64,000 bases of DNA from Isoetes taiwanensis (GCA_021234155.1 JAJEKV010000084.1:1754545-1818544), one strand, 5' to 3'; positions 23,274-34,492 are shown, counted from the stretch's first letter. Program-made: numbers and translations. The notes: generated by a model not told the origin, from the letters alone.

Positions 23274-23872
23274 AAAAAGAACACCATTATCGAACAAAAC
23301 CATACCTTCACAAATCCACATGTAGGATTCTTTGAAAACAGGACATGTAGACCTACCAAAACTGATGTTTTCAACAGTGGACCAAAAACCGGGGTGAGTG
23401 TGGTTTTGAAGCCAGCTGTATTGGCGTTTCTGTCTTACTTGGAGGTTAGAAGGGTACTTATTGAAATGACCCTCCAATATGCTGCTGCGCCTGACACAGA
23501 TCTGAAAGTTGCTTTTGGGAACAATAAACTTGCTGACATTTGTGAAAAAACTCTCAGGCCTGTCTCTTTCAGGCACAATCAAGCTAGCAAGAATAAAATT
23601 TTTACATTTGGTGGACAAGGAAATGCATCAAGCAATGTTACCACTAGTATCTTTTCACCCAAAAGACCCCCAGGGTCACCGTGGACTCAAAATTATGCGA
23701 TTCTAACAGTCAGGTACAAGTTCTGAAACCCTTTAAACCTACTCATGATGGTTCCAATGAGGATGAATACTCTGTCATGAAGGGAGGCAACAAAATTATA
23801 TCTCTTGAAGATAGTGTTCCAGTCAATCTGCAGTACAAAGAGGATTCTAGGTCAGTTCATTATTCTTTATAA
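23274..23872 (+). pseudogene. Exon-like ORFs upstream of the PLE reverse transcriptase
   Basis: One frame is open from 23274 to 23726 (about 150 codons, including VVLKPAVLAFLSYLEVRRVL). An overlapping frame (23681-23872) encodes SNSQVQVLKPFKPTHDG...NLQYKEDSR. A good splice donor, CTAG|GTCAGT, lies at 23850. The possible matching acceptor, TTTGTTTAG, ends at 32088, just before the PLE frame, and a LINE has inserted in between. The reading phases do not join cleanly, so either there is a frameshift or these are not parts of one gene. I recognise no domain. Confidence 0.35.
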
Positions 23873-24118
23873 TTATGATTACGAGTATATTTTCCTTTTT
23901 TTGAATATATTGTTGTATTGTTAACCTCATGAACTGGTTTTATGTATCATTTGATTATTAAGACTGATTGACTGATTTTCCTAAACTGTGACCAATGGTT
24001 TTTATGAAAAGACTCTTCCCTTGGTTAATGATTATTACAAAAAAAGTTTTACATCTCCTTTATCCCATTGATCTCGTTCCCAAGTTTTTTTTGCAAACAT
24101 TTTTGGGTCCTTATTAGT

Positions 24119-24132
24119 AAAAACAAGACAAG
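24119..24132 (+). repeat. Target-site duplication, left, of the 7.9-kb LINE
   Basis: AAAAACAAGACAAG here is repeated at 32003-32016, immediately after the LINE poly(A). Confidence 0.9.
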
Positions 24133-24415
24133 GGAGGTATTAAAATTTCGTTTAGGATGGAGGTGAAGAAAATGGACGTGCGCCTATTTTCTTGCCTTTT
24201 TTGTCTTTTTCCCATATTTTCTGTTACAAACTCTTTCTTGGTTCAAAATATGGGAAAATTTGAAATTTCTGAGATTTGAGGCAGAATTTTTGTGGATCAA
24301 TCTGCTGCCCTTGTAGAAGGGTAGCTACAGTTGGATTCTTCACATTCTATTCTTCAAATTGACTATCTTTTTACTATACTTATGCAGCAGCATCACCTTT
24401 TCTTTCGTTTGATTC

Positions 24416-24742
24416 ATGGAAACCTCAGTTTTCACAATTATAAGGGAGAAATCTAGAATCTCGTGTGGTTTTTTGAAAGGCTCGACTTCTGATCTTTGGA
24501 ATTCCTTAATCATCCATCAGTTCTTCCCGGATAATTTGTTCAGCTCTGAGTACTCCTTTGTGCCAAGCACTGTTGAATTTGAAGTTCAAATCACAAATTC
24601 GTGGCTAGAGGAATTTCTGGGTTCAAGTGCATTTGGCCCAGCAGGAAAATTTCGAGTTCATTGTGAATGGTTGGACTACATGATCTCTGTTGAAGTTTAT
24701 TCTCCTCAAGATCCTGCTCAATTCGGCGGAATTTCCCCCTAA
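24416..24742 (+). CDS. Small ORF in the LINE 5' leader (108 aa)
   Basis: This ATG-initiated frame of 108 codons lies about 190 bp before ORF1, on the same strand. The protein is mixed polar and aromatic (METSVFTIIREKSRI..., later NSWLEEFLG), with no signal peptide or known motif. It may be an extra leader ORF comparable in position to ORF0 of some LINEs, or chance. Nothing else supports translation. Confidence 0.35.
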   Translation: METSVFTIIREKSRISCGFLKGSTSDLWNSLIIHQFFPDNLFSSEYSFVPSTVEFEVQITNSWLEEFLGSSAFGPAGKFRVHCEWLDYMISVEVYSPQDPAQFGGISP

Positions 24743-24931
24743 AATTCTTTTGAATTGTATCATGTCTCTTCGGCATTCGGTTATTTCATTGTGTATGGCA
24801 TCCAGATCTCTTTGGGTTAATTATGTTTCATGCTTTTAGTTTCTATCCTCTATTTCCTGTTATCTTTTTCCCCTTTCTAATTGTTAAAAAATTTGCATGA
24901 CCTTTTGTTGTTTCCACCTGAATTTTTCGCA

Positions 24932-26959
24932 ATGGTCTCCAATTTACCAAAAAACCCTAAACATTTAGCTCTTTTGCATGCATTCGCGAACCTTTCCGCC
25001 TCTGATCGATCCTCAGTGCTTCAAAATCTGATTTCCTTTCAGGATCAACCTTCAGACACTATCCTTTTCGGAAACTTTGACAATTTGCTTCCTTCTTCTT
25101 CTTCAATGGATCCAATTTCTCACCGTGTTCCTCATTGGGACAATTTTTCTGCTGATCCTGACCACAGGGGTATCCTTCATCCCATAAATCCTGTTACTCA
25201 AGCCCCTGTTCCTTACGGAGTTGCTAGAGGCCATCAGGAGATCCGCTCAAACGTTGATTTGGATGAAAGGCTCAAGCGCACCACAATTCCTCATCTCAGC
25301 GACCGGAAGATGAACATCTACCATGGTATTTCTTTGAATCTTCCGATTGTCCATTCAAAAATTGATGCTTTATCAAACTCTGCTGTGATTATTAAAGTTC
25401 AAAAATGTGGTATGAAATTAGATAAATTGTGGGCCTTTCTTCTCAGCCTTCATAAAGGTATCCTTATTCAGGCTATATATTGGCTTAATTTTCCCTACAT
25501 TATGCTTGAATGTGGGAATTCTAAATCAGCCAATTTCTTTCTGAATTTTGGCCCTTTAACCTATGAGACCTCTCAATTGACCTTCCTTAAATGGCATCCA
25601 AAGCTTGACATTGATCAAATGAATAACTTATGCATTGCTTCCACGTCTTTATTTGGCCTGAATCCAATCTATTGGGATGAAGATTGCTTTAAACTCCTAT
25701 TTAACTCTATTGGAACTTATATTTCCACTGAATATTCCCCTGCCAAACCCCCCAGGAGCTTTGTTCAGCTTGATCTCTATAAAGATATACCCCTGTCCAT
25801 TCCTTTTACAGATGCTTTTGGCCATGAATCTTTATTAAGTCTTAGATGGTCTGGACTGCCCTCACAATGTCAGAAATGCTCTCATAGGCATTTCTGGTAC
25901 TCGGATTGCAAATTGTTAACAGAGAATCCTCAAGTCAACAGATTTCATCAAGCAGCTCAGGTTCCAGATAAGGATTCCAATCAGCAAGCTCTATGGGACA
26001 ATCAAATGGATCAGTCTGAAAAAAGCATTGCCATAAATGAAAACAGTGATCCCCAGTTTCAAAGGCTGCCAGAAAATGATACATTCAAATGGACAAAAGT
26101 AAATGGAAGCTACAAGAGAATCCAGAAAAACAAGGCTGCACGAGATGAAATGAGAGGCAAAGACAAAGTTCGTGAAGATGAGTTCTCAATTCCTGCAAAA
26201 GCTCGAGCCCTAACAATTGGTGAGCCAAAGCTTCTAGTCAAAGGTATTATGACTGGAAAAGCTTCTCAGGCAACTGATAAGTTAAATTTCACTCTAAGTG
26301 AAATAATTAAAGAGGCCAAAGAGGCCAAAAATCAGGAAAAAGGTCAATGTTCCAACAGTCTTATGGATTATCCTGTCAAAAACAAAAGTAAGAGTGGGTC
26401 ATTAACTACAAAATCTCGGGACAAATCTAAGTTTCAGCTGAATTCCTCTCAGGTGAATTCACATGTTAAAATAGCTGTGTCAGCAAATTTAAATCAGCAA
26501 GACAAAAAATCAGATGAGCCTAAAATGGACACTCATTTGTCCAATATCTCTGATCAAAGTACTACAGATTTGACTCAAGAGTCAGCACAGCAGCAAGTCA
26601 ACTTCAAAGTCAACTGCTCTAATCCTTTCCAGGTATTATCTGACCTTAATGGTAATCTAGATTCTGAATTAAATAAAAGCAAAAAATGTGTTTCCCAGAC
26701 TTGTCCCTCAGCTATCCATCCCTTAGCCACTTCACATCGCCATACTCAATCTGCTGGTGCAAACCTTGAAGAGTTGCCTTCCCTAATTGACCTTGACTCT
26801 CCAGTGGTTGATTACCCTATTAGCCCTCCCAAAATATCAGATAAGTTTGCTGAGCAGATGGCCTCTCTGCAAAATCTCACCTCACAAACTTCACTTCTGG
26901 AAGGATCTGCAATAAATGAGATGGGAAATGATTCTGTACCTGTTCCTGTGTGTTCCTGA
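24932..26959 (+). CDS. LINE ORF1 protein, zinc-knuckle type
   Basis: The first in-frame ATG is at 24932, giving about 675 residues. Residues ~135-310 have the layout of the DUF4283-type domain of plant L1 ORF1 proteins, including a LTFLKWHPKLD segment and FVQLDLYKDIP. These are followed by a zinc knuckle CQKCSHRHFWYSDC, spaced C-x2-C-x3-H-x5-C, slightly off the usual C-x2-C-x4-H-x4-C. The second half is Ser/Lys/Gln-rich and looks disordered. The role is binding the element RNA in the nucleoprotein particle. The frame ends within a repeated GTTCCTG motif, and a second frame (26916-27335) continues to a basic tail (TRSKRKSRKTRL) typical of ORF1 ends. A one-base slip in that repeat probably truncated ORF1. 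Confidence 0.85.
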   Translation: MVSNLPKNPKHLALLHAFANLSASDRSSVLQNLISFQDQPSDTILFGNFDNLLPSSSSMDPISHRVPHWDNFSADPDHRGILHPINPVTQAPVPYGVARGHQEIRSNVDLDERLKRTTIPHLSDRKMNIYHGISLNLPIVHSKIDALSNSAVIIKVQKCGMKLDKLWAFLLSLHKGILIQAIYWLNFPYIMLECGNSKSANFFLNFGPLTYETSQLTFLKWHPKLDIDQMNNLCIASTSLFGLNPIYWDEDCFKLLFNSIGTYISTEYSPAKPPRSFVQLDLYKDIPLSIPFTDAFGHESLLSLRWSGLPSQCQKCSHRHFWYSDCKLLTENPQVNRFHQAAQVPDKDSNQQALWDNQMDQSEKSIAINENSDPQFQRLPENDTFKWTKVNGSYKRIQKNKAARDEMRGKDKVREDEFSIPAKARALTIGEPKLLVKGIMTGKASQATDKLNFTLSEIIKEAKEAKNQEKGQCSNSLMDYPVKNKSKSGSLTTKSRDKSKFQLNSSQVNSHVKIAVSANLNQQDKKSDEPKMDTHLSNISDQSTTDLTQESAQQQVNFKVNCSNPFQVLSDLNGNLDSELNKSKKCVSQTCPSAIHPLATSHRHTQSAGANLEELPSLIDLDSPVVDYPISPPKISDKFAEQMASLQNLTSQTSLLEGSAINEMGNDSVPVPVCS

Positions 26960-27335
26960 TTTTGTTCCTGATACCCCTGAAGACACTCAAATTGTGGAGC
27001 TTCAAGAAAAAGAAAGTACCAGGCAAGTTCTTGCTTCTGCCCCTTCAAATTTTAATGTAAGCCCTATTAATATAAATCCTATGTTTCAATTCTTTCCTGG
27101 AGGATGTTTTGATTATAGTGATAATGAAGGTTTTGGGAGTGACAAAGAGAATTGGGGTAAAGAGGAATATTTAAATGAAAATCTTAGCATTGATCCTAAG
27201 CCTGAGAAGAGTCACTCTGTGAAAAAACCTTCTAAAAAGGATGGGGATAAATTAGGATTGGTCCTGTCTGGTCTAAATAAAACTCCTGCTCAAAATACCA
27301 GAAGTAAGAGAAAATCAAGAAAGACTAGATTATAA
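26960..27335 (+). pseudogene. ORF1 C-terminal extension, frame-shifted
   Basis: Open in the frame following ORF1, it reads VPDTPEDTQIVELQ... and ends NTRSKRKSRKTRL-stop 29 bp before ORF2. Acidic then basic composition fits an ORF1 tail. It is separated from ORF1 only by the slip near 26950. Confidence 0.65.
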
Positions 27336-27363
27336 ATCTTCCTTTTCCATCTTCCTCTTTATA

Positions 27364-30300
27364 ATGAAGATTCTTTCTTGGAACCTTAGAGGTATAAAAG
27401 GTCCTTTGAAAAGAAGAAGGGCTATTGCTCAAATCAGGATGTATAATGCTGATATAATCCTTCTGCAAGAGCTTAAGCTTGCCTCTTTTGAGTGTAGCAA
27501 TTTGGGAGATTGAATCTACCCTTCTTCGTCCTCAATTTGGATTAACTCCTCTGGAGCTAGTGGTGGTTTAGCCATTGTTTGGAAAAAAGACATTAAGCAT
27601 TCCTCCTTTTATAACAGCCCATCTAGAGCTTGGCAGGCCATGATCTGCTCTGTATCAAATTCCAGCTTTGGAATCATCAATATTTATGCTCCTACCTCTC
27701 CAAAAGATAGAGAACCTATCTGGAGTGAAATTAATAGCTGGTTGGAATCTCAAACTATTGACAATTGGATTGTTGCTGGAGATTTCAATAATACCCCCTC
27801 TTGGGATTTTAAGCTGGGAAATAAAATTAATATGTCCACAACTGAAAAAGAGAACTGGGACTTGCTTATCTCTGATAATAATTTGATTCATATTCCCTCT
27901 TCTACTGCTACCTACACTTGGTCTAATAAGCAAAAAGATAGAGCAAGGGTTTACTGTACTCTTGACAGATTTTATGTTTCCAATCCATCTACAGCCTTTT
28001 GGGATAATAGTTATGTAACAAGTGATGAAGGAACCTCTATTTCTGACTACCAGCCTCAGTTCCTTCATACCTCCCATGTCATCAGGATTCAAAGAGAAGG
28101 GAGCACTCCTTATAAATTTAATTCTTCTCTTCTTGAGAATGAAAATTTCTACTCCCAACTCAAAACTTTCTATGATGAGCTTACTAATAGGTTTGCTGAC
28201 AATTCTATGCCTCCTATGAAGCTTTTTTATTCTAAAATCAAGGAAGTCAAAAGATGGATTAAGAACTGGTCAAAGCTTATTAAGGATCAGTGCAGCAAAG
28301 AAAAAAACCAGCTTCTCATGTATATGAAGGAAATTAGATCCTTACTTCAAAATGATCCTTCCAACTCTAACCTTCAAGTAGGGGAAGAAATTCTTGAGAG
28401 AAAAATTAAAAATATTGAGGAGATTGAAGCTAAAGGCTCTGCTATTAGATGCAAGATCAAATATACTAATGATATGGACTCTGGCTCCTCAGGATTCTTT
28501 TTCAGGGTAGCTAAGAGTAGGGTTCTTAGAAACTCTATATTGATGATCAGGATATTAAATATAATTCTCACTCTGACATTGCAAATTTCTTCAAGAGCAG
28601 ATACGTGGACCTTTTTAAAGGCAAACCAATTCCTCCCAATGCGATCTCGGATGCAAATGACTTCTACTCCATAGTCAATAATATTTTACCTGATCCTCTT
28701 GAAACCATGGACGAGTCTCTGACTGCCATTCCTTCTCATAATGAGATTTTTGACACTCTCAAGTCCTTTAGTAATGGTAAATCTCCTGGACCTGATGGTT
28801 TCCCAGCTGAATTTTATATCAAATTCTGGGATATTTTCAGAAATGACTTGATCTCCTTAGTTACTGCCTTCTGGAATTCTAATCATCTTCATCCTTCTAT
28901 TTCCAGTGGCCTGATCTCTTTGGTTCCTAAGGTTGATCACCCCTCAAAGTTTCAAGACTGGAGACCAATCTCTCTCACAAACACTACCTATAAACTTTGT
29001 GCCAAGATCATTGCTCTCAGAATTAAAAGCTTTCTCCAAAGAAATATTAGCCCAAATCAATCTGCTTTTCTTCCAAATAGATATATTTTGGATAATTATG
29101 TGGCTGCTATGGAGGGACTGCATTGGAATAAAATCTCTAATCAAAATTGCATTCTCCTCAAATTGGATTTCAAGAGAGCTTTTGATTCTGTAAGATGGGA
29201 TTTCTTAGATTTTGCTATGTCCAAAATTGGTTTCCCTCCTAAGCTTATTAGTCTTATTCATGGTCTGAATGCTAGATCGAACTCAGCTGTTCTTATCAAT
29301 GGTGTCCCTTCTGGTTTCTTTCCTCTTTCCTGTGGAGTGAGGCAGGGATGTCCTCTTGCTCCTTTCCTATTCTTAGTGGCTGCTGAGCTTCTTACTAAGG
29401 TCATCATGCATTATCAGAATTCTACTCAATTAAAAGGTTTAAAACTTCCAAATTCCAGTGATAGCATTACCACTCTCCAATATGCTGATGACACTTTCTC
29501 CTTTCTTGATGCTGATCTTATGAACATCAATCTTTTTCTCAAGATTTTAGGTCAATTCTCTGCTGCATCTGGTATTCATCTGAACTTGAACAAGAGTATG
29601 ATTATTGGAGATATCAGTACTCCAACTTTAGCTGGGATAAATGTTCTTCCTTCCAATCAGGCAACCAAACTTCTAGGTATGCCTCTTGCTATGGACCATA
29701 GTATCAAAGGCCTTTGGGACCCTATCCTCTTGAGAATAAAAAAGAAACTGAATAATTACAAGAATTATCTTTCTCTTGCAGGCAGAACTATTATTGCTAA
29801 TGCTGTTCTTGCTAGCTCACATGTATACTTCTCAACAGCCTTGGTGGCTCCAAAATGTGTCTATTTGGAGCTTGAGAAAGTCCTTAGGAACTTTATTTGG
29901 AAGGGTAGTCACTTGGTCAACTGGAATTCTATCTGCAAACTGAAATCTTCTGGTGGTTTAGGATGCAAAAATCTCTTCAGACAAGCACAAGCTCTTGCTG
30001 GTAAGTTTATATGGAAATCCATTCATGGAAATCCTTCCCCTGCCTGCAATTTCATCAGATATTGGATTTCTCTGAGTCATCCTTATGGTCATCCCTCCAT
30101 TCAGCACTTGCTCCCTCATTCTGCCTTCAATCAGCTAAGACCAGCCACTAATATCTCCCCTCTTATGTGTAATCTTATCAAGGCTTGGAATGCTATCTCT
30201 CCTAACTTCCAATTTATTGCTAGGAATAAGCTTCATGCTGATACTACAATTTTCTGAAATCCTATTTTAGTTGAGCAGAATTGTCCTGTTCTTGCCATTA

Positions 30301-31160
30301 AGCATCCTAGAATTTATAAGAAGTGGTCTGAGGCTGGATTTTTATATCTTAAAGACTTGATTATTGATGGAAGAGTTATCTCTTGGACTAGACTGAAGGG
30401 TATTATTAGAGGTACATCATCTGATAAGAAAATCTATGCTCTTATCAAACCTTTTCTCACAAACTTATCCCCCAATCCAGATAGAATTGATTGAACCATA
30501 AAGGGAAAAGGAGTTTACAAAGTGAAGAATGTCTATAATGCTATGTCCTCTAACATGGATAATTGCAAAGCTTTGCTCAAATGGTCTATTTCTCATGATC
30601 AGCTTAGGAGTCTTTTTCATAATGTTTGGAATTCTTATTGTCCTCCGAAAATTTCCTATTTTATCTGGCTCCTAGCTAATGGCAGTCTGAATAATCTGGT
30701 CTCTGTTTCCAAAAGAAATCCTAACATCTCAGCAAATTGCCCCTTAAATTGTAACAATCTTGAGGACATATCTCATATTTTCTTTTGTTGCAAGTTGGAT
30801 GATTTTTGGACCTGGATTGCTGCTAAATTTGGTATTGTGACTAATGGAGATCTTCTCTCCCTTATTCAACATAATGATATGTTTACAAATTCAATCATTT
30901 ACATTGCTCTGTGGAATATTTGGAAAGCAAGAAATCGGGTGTTATATGGTCATAAGAATCCTTCTAACTTCTGGATTAAGATGCACTTTCAGTTTGACTT
31001 TGAGACTATTGCAACTACACATAAAAAGAAATTTGGTGCTAACTTTGACAGGAAATGGGAGGTCTTTGGGCAGTTTAGGGGACATTATAGTTTATTTGCT
31101 TCAAACCTTAATGTTGTGGATTCTAACTTGTTTCTCTCTGATGATCCTAGAGTACCTTGA
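27364..31160 (+). pseudogene. LINE ORF2: APE endonuclease, reverse transcriptase, zf-RVT
   Basis: It starts ATG at 27364 (MKILSWNLRGI, the usual plant L1 ORF2 start). The endonuclease has LLQELK and AGDFNN (about 27775), but the SDHxP motif reads SDYQP (His codon CAC changed to TAC at 28047), losing a catalytic His. The RT has GKSPGPDGFPAEF (about 28780), FKRAFDSVRWDF, GVRQGCPLAPFLF and YADD (29481-29492). A zf-RVT region lies at 30.5-30.9 kb (KISYFIWLL ... HIFFCC). Breaks are TGA at 27511, a one-base shift near 28535, TGA at 30255 and TGA at 30492. ORF2 products nick DNA and prime reverse transcription; this copy cannot make an intact one. Confidence 0.92.
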
Positions 31161-31975
31161 ATTCTTGCGTGGAGAGGGGAGCAATAAATTCGACAGCAGC
31201 CACTCTCCATTCAGTCAGACTTCACATAACCATATTATGAAGAATGACATTGCTACCACCATGGAATCATTTCTCATGAAAAAAGGGCATATGAGACACC
31301 TGAAAGAAAGTGAAGATTTGTGGGCAAGCATTTTTTGCAGAGAGGTTGTCCAAATCCATTGCCTCTGGATGTTTCTGTCAATCAACAACTTCATTCTTAG
31401 TGAAGCTCAGCTGACTAGGTACAGATCTATGTACTACAACCACAAGCTATTGGCAGATCTTTATGGGTCGCTTCTTTTACTTTTGGAAGGAAGAGACATG
31501 TTCCGTCTATTCTACCATAATAATTGGGCACTCAATCATTATCTTTTTGGATCTACAGATGGATTCAATGCATACTTCAATTCTGTCTTTTCATCTCAAC
31601 CTGATATGTCCTTGCTTTTGGCCTATCCTCCAGGAAACACGCTTTTGCTCTTATTTAATTTAGTGCTGGCTTACCTTTTTGGTGGATTCAATTTTGGCAG
31701 GTTATCAGTTTTCTCTCAAGGTTCACAAATTCTACACTGCATTGTGGAAGTTACAAAATTTTTCTACTCTCCAAGAACGGGAATACTACTGGATCTTCTT
31801 AATTGTAGCTGCTCACCACTCTGACTCATCCTTTTGACTGGTTATAAACTTATTTCAATGTCCTGTTGTTATTTGCTGATTCTGATACACATTTTGGTAT
31901 GCTTATTTATAAAGGCATACTATCACATTGTATCTCTGAGATTTTATAATTAATGACAAAACCAACTCTTACTTT

Positions 31976-31978
<3 letters not shown>
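31161..31978 (+). other. LINE 3' region with a long overlapping open frame
   Basis: After the ORF2 stop about 820 bp precede the poly(A). A frame that begins inside ORF2 (30844) stays open to 31824, adding about 220 codons beyond ORF2. It includes a hydrophobic stretch near its end (LLLLFNLVLAYLFGGFN). No RNase H motif or known domain is seen. Confidence 0.4.
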
Positions 31979-32002
<24 letters not shown>

Positions 32003-32008
<6 letters not shown>

Positions 32009-32016
32009 AAGACAAG
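32003..32016 (+). repeat. Target-site duplication, right, of the 7.9-kb LINE
   Basis: AAAAACAAGACAAG matches 24119-24132. The first A's merge with the poly(A). Confidence 0.9.
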
Positions 32017-32088
32017 TCCTTGATTTTCAAGGTCTTTGTTTCAAGTATTTCTCTCCCATTTAACTGATTTAGAATAACTTTTGTTTAG

Positions 32089-34131
32089 GTGAACACGATC
32101 AAAACCCGTTTTGTGAAGAGAGATTGCAACTCTAAACGACATCTTATTACTAGCAGGGACAAATCTAAAACCAAAGTTGTGCATAGCACTTTCTTCTCAA
32201 AATCCTTGGAAAATTTTAGCGTTCGTGGGATTTTTAAGGAAGTCTTGAATTAAGAAATTCCACTGATAGCGGATGAATTATTGGACAGTGCACTCTTTGG
32301 CTGGAAATATATTGACCAGATTAAGGACAAGGTGTATAAACCTTATGATGTCTTTGCTATAGACAGACCCAAAAAATGCCCTTGTAAGAATCCGAGCCTA
32401 TCTAAGTTCATTGATCCTAAAATTAATCATGTAAGAACCATGGACCTTGAAATTATCCACTGCCCCAAACTCAAGACGGCTTTTTTAAATGGTCTCAACC
32501 ATATCCCTGACTGTGGTTTCTCTTTGGATATATTTATGATTGACATTGAACATACATGTGATCAGTTCTTATCTACTCATCGTTTCAGCCCATTACACCT
32601 TAATGAAAGTGAAGTTGAAGTCATAAAACAAAAAGTGTTAGCCTTGGCTAAGGTCAAGATCATTGCTCACAAAAAGTGTTCGAAACCTAAGAGATTCTTA
32701 TGGGATGATGGGGAAGTTAAGAATAACTTGTTATGGCTGGAGAAAAATCTGTATATCTCTGAATTAGATAAAGCCAGCAATAACGCTTCATTTATCTGCC
32801 AATGGCATATCAAGGAAATGGCCTTGCTTAGACTCAACAGCTCCGATTTTGAAACTATATCCCTCAGTCCTGATGTGGTAAGGAACAATTGTGTCCTTGA
32901 TATTTCAAATTATCTTTCCCTTCAAACACCCTCGAGTGTTAAATTTCCATACCTTATGGGCATTTTTCAAGCCCATAAAGGTGAATATAGGTGGCTGACC
33001 AACGCGCATAATACAATATTTTCTGAAGTTTCGGATTTGTTGACTGCTATCTTGAATAGCTTTATTGATTTATGGCCAGAAGTCTGCCATTGGAATAGTG
33101 CCCGATTAAAAATTTGGCTCAAAGATAAAATTAACCCATGCTGGATGGTGACTTCCTCTTTCGACTTTGTCTTGAATCTCCCTAAAAAAATCTTTGATGT
33201 ATTCTCAATTGATATCACCAAATGCTATGAGAATTTACCCTTAGATGGTGAAGATGGTGTGATGGAAATCATGAAAGATATAGCTGGTCTTGTATGGGAT
33301 TTCATGGCTCAAAAGACACCTCTGGCGCAACTGGCTATCTGTAACAGAAATGGTACTTTTACCACCAAATGGTTAAAAGTGGACAAGGGCACTCAAAACA
33401 AATGGACGACCATCTCAAGAGAGGATTTTGCCAAGATTAGTGATTGGTTATTATGCCATTGTTTTTTACAAATGGGTGGAAAAATTTGGAGACAAAAAAG
33501 AGGAATTCCTGTGGGATTTTCTAGTAGTCCAGCTTGGTGCAACCTCTATTTGGCATGGTATGAACTTAGATTCATTGTAAAACTTGCAAAGCTTAATAGA
33601 GCTTCAGAGATTCCCAGATTCCAATATGCAGCTAGGTATATTGATGATCTCAGTATTTCCAATGGAGGGGATCTGAGAGAATTTTTCTCGTCAGACTCAA
33701 ACATCACCATTTACAATCTTGAGCATCTAGGTATTAAGGATGAGACTATTTACAGGATGAACTCCAAAGTTGGATACAAGATAAATTTCCTTAATGTCAC
33801 CATCGAAGTCATGGATCCCAACATTGGATTATTCCAGTTTTACAGATATGATAAAAGGACAAAATTAAATTTCGAGGCTAACAAATTTATAAACAAAGCA
33901 TTATCCTTTAAGCAAGCTACTTCAAATACATCTAATTTAATATTGTTATTTAAGTGCTTGACCATTGAATTTAAAGCCCTTTGCACATTATTATGTATTA
34001 TAAACTCTTACATTTCTATCTCTGTCAAAGGAACCCCTCCCCCTCCCCCTCCTCGCATTTACCCTCTTTTGTTCCCTTCCCTTTCTTTACCCCAAGCCTG
34101 CGTTACTGCTAGTTTTTTTTCTTTCTTATAA
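32089..34131 (+). pseudogene. Penelope-like element reverse transcriptase, no endonuclease domain seen
   Basis: The frame is open from a possible acceptor (TTTGTTTAG, ending 32088), has one in-frame TAA at 32251, then runs 616 codons from 32281. Counting from 32281, a Cys-containing CPCKNPSLSKFIDP block lies at ~37-50 (the PLE pre-RT signature), SIDITKCYENLP at ~308-319, RGIPVGFSSSPAWCNLYL at ~405, and the catalytic RYIDDLS with YIDD at 453-456. The thumb is FYRYDKRTKLNF...INKALSF. Y-I-D-D with the GIPVG loop fits Penelope-like RTs, relatives of telomerase, and not LINE or LTR RTs. The end after ~580 (poly-Pro) is read into the 3' non-coding part. No GIY-YIG domain is visible before or after. 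Confidence 0.82.
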
Positions 34132-34492
34132 TCGATTTCCTTTTATTAAGGGTCTTCTCTTAAAATAATCGACGGTGTCCTCCTCCTTATATAATTGGTA
34201 GTTTCCTTTTTCTTTCCTTTATTTGATCCTTGCTCCATCATGACCCCTTTCCATATATTTGCTCATGATTCCTTCCTATATATTTAGATGCCCATCTTTT
34301 AATAGACGCATAGGTATTTTAGATAAAAAGTCTCCCTTAACATTAATATTATCCTTAGCTCTTATCACTATCACTACATATATAATCTATTATATCCGAT
34401 AGGGATGCCCACGTGGCAGCAAGCCATGTCTTCTAAAGTCACGCATGTTTTTCCTGGATATTTTTCAGTGAAAGAGAAAAATGAAAAATAGC
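33890..34492 (+). repeat. Penelope-like element 3' end, shared with 7717-8300
   Basis: About 600 bp are nearly the same as 7717-8300, ending at GAAAAATGAAAAATAGC in both. This fixes the element 3' boundary at about 34490. The element has no poly(A) tail. Confidence 0.85.

Larger units (their letters stand above)
24133..32002 (+). mobile_element. Almost complete plant L1-type LINE, 7.9 kb
   Basis: It is bounded by a 14-bp target duplication and ends in about 25 A's. The order is 5' leader with a small ORF (24416-24742), ORF1 (24932-26959, extended in another frame to 27335), and ORF2 (27364-31160: APE endonuclease, RT, zf-RVT). A long 3' region follows, then poly(A). Decay is light: one frameshift each in ORF1 and ORF2, and three in-frame TGA codons in ORF2 at expected Trp positions. 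It sits inside a Penelope-like locus. It is a different family from the LINEs at 1-7 kb and 48-52 kb. Confidence 0.93.

Noticed and set aside
32281-34131. Assignment of the YIDD protein to a group II intron maturase or a telomerase gene
   Set aside because: No maturase or telomerase-specific domains are seen; the pre-RT Cys block, the GIPVG loop and the truncated second copy fit a Penelope-like retroelement better.
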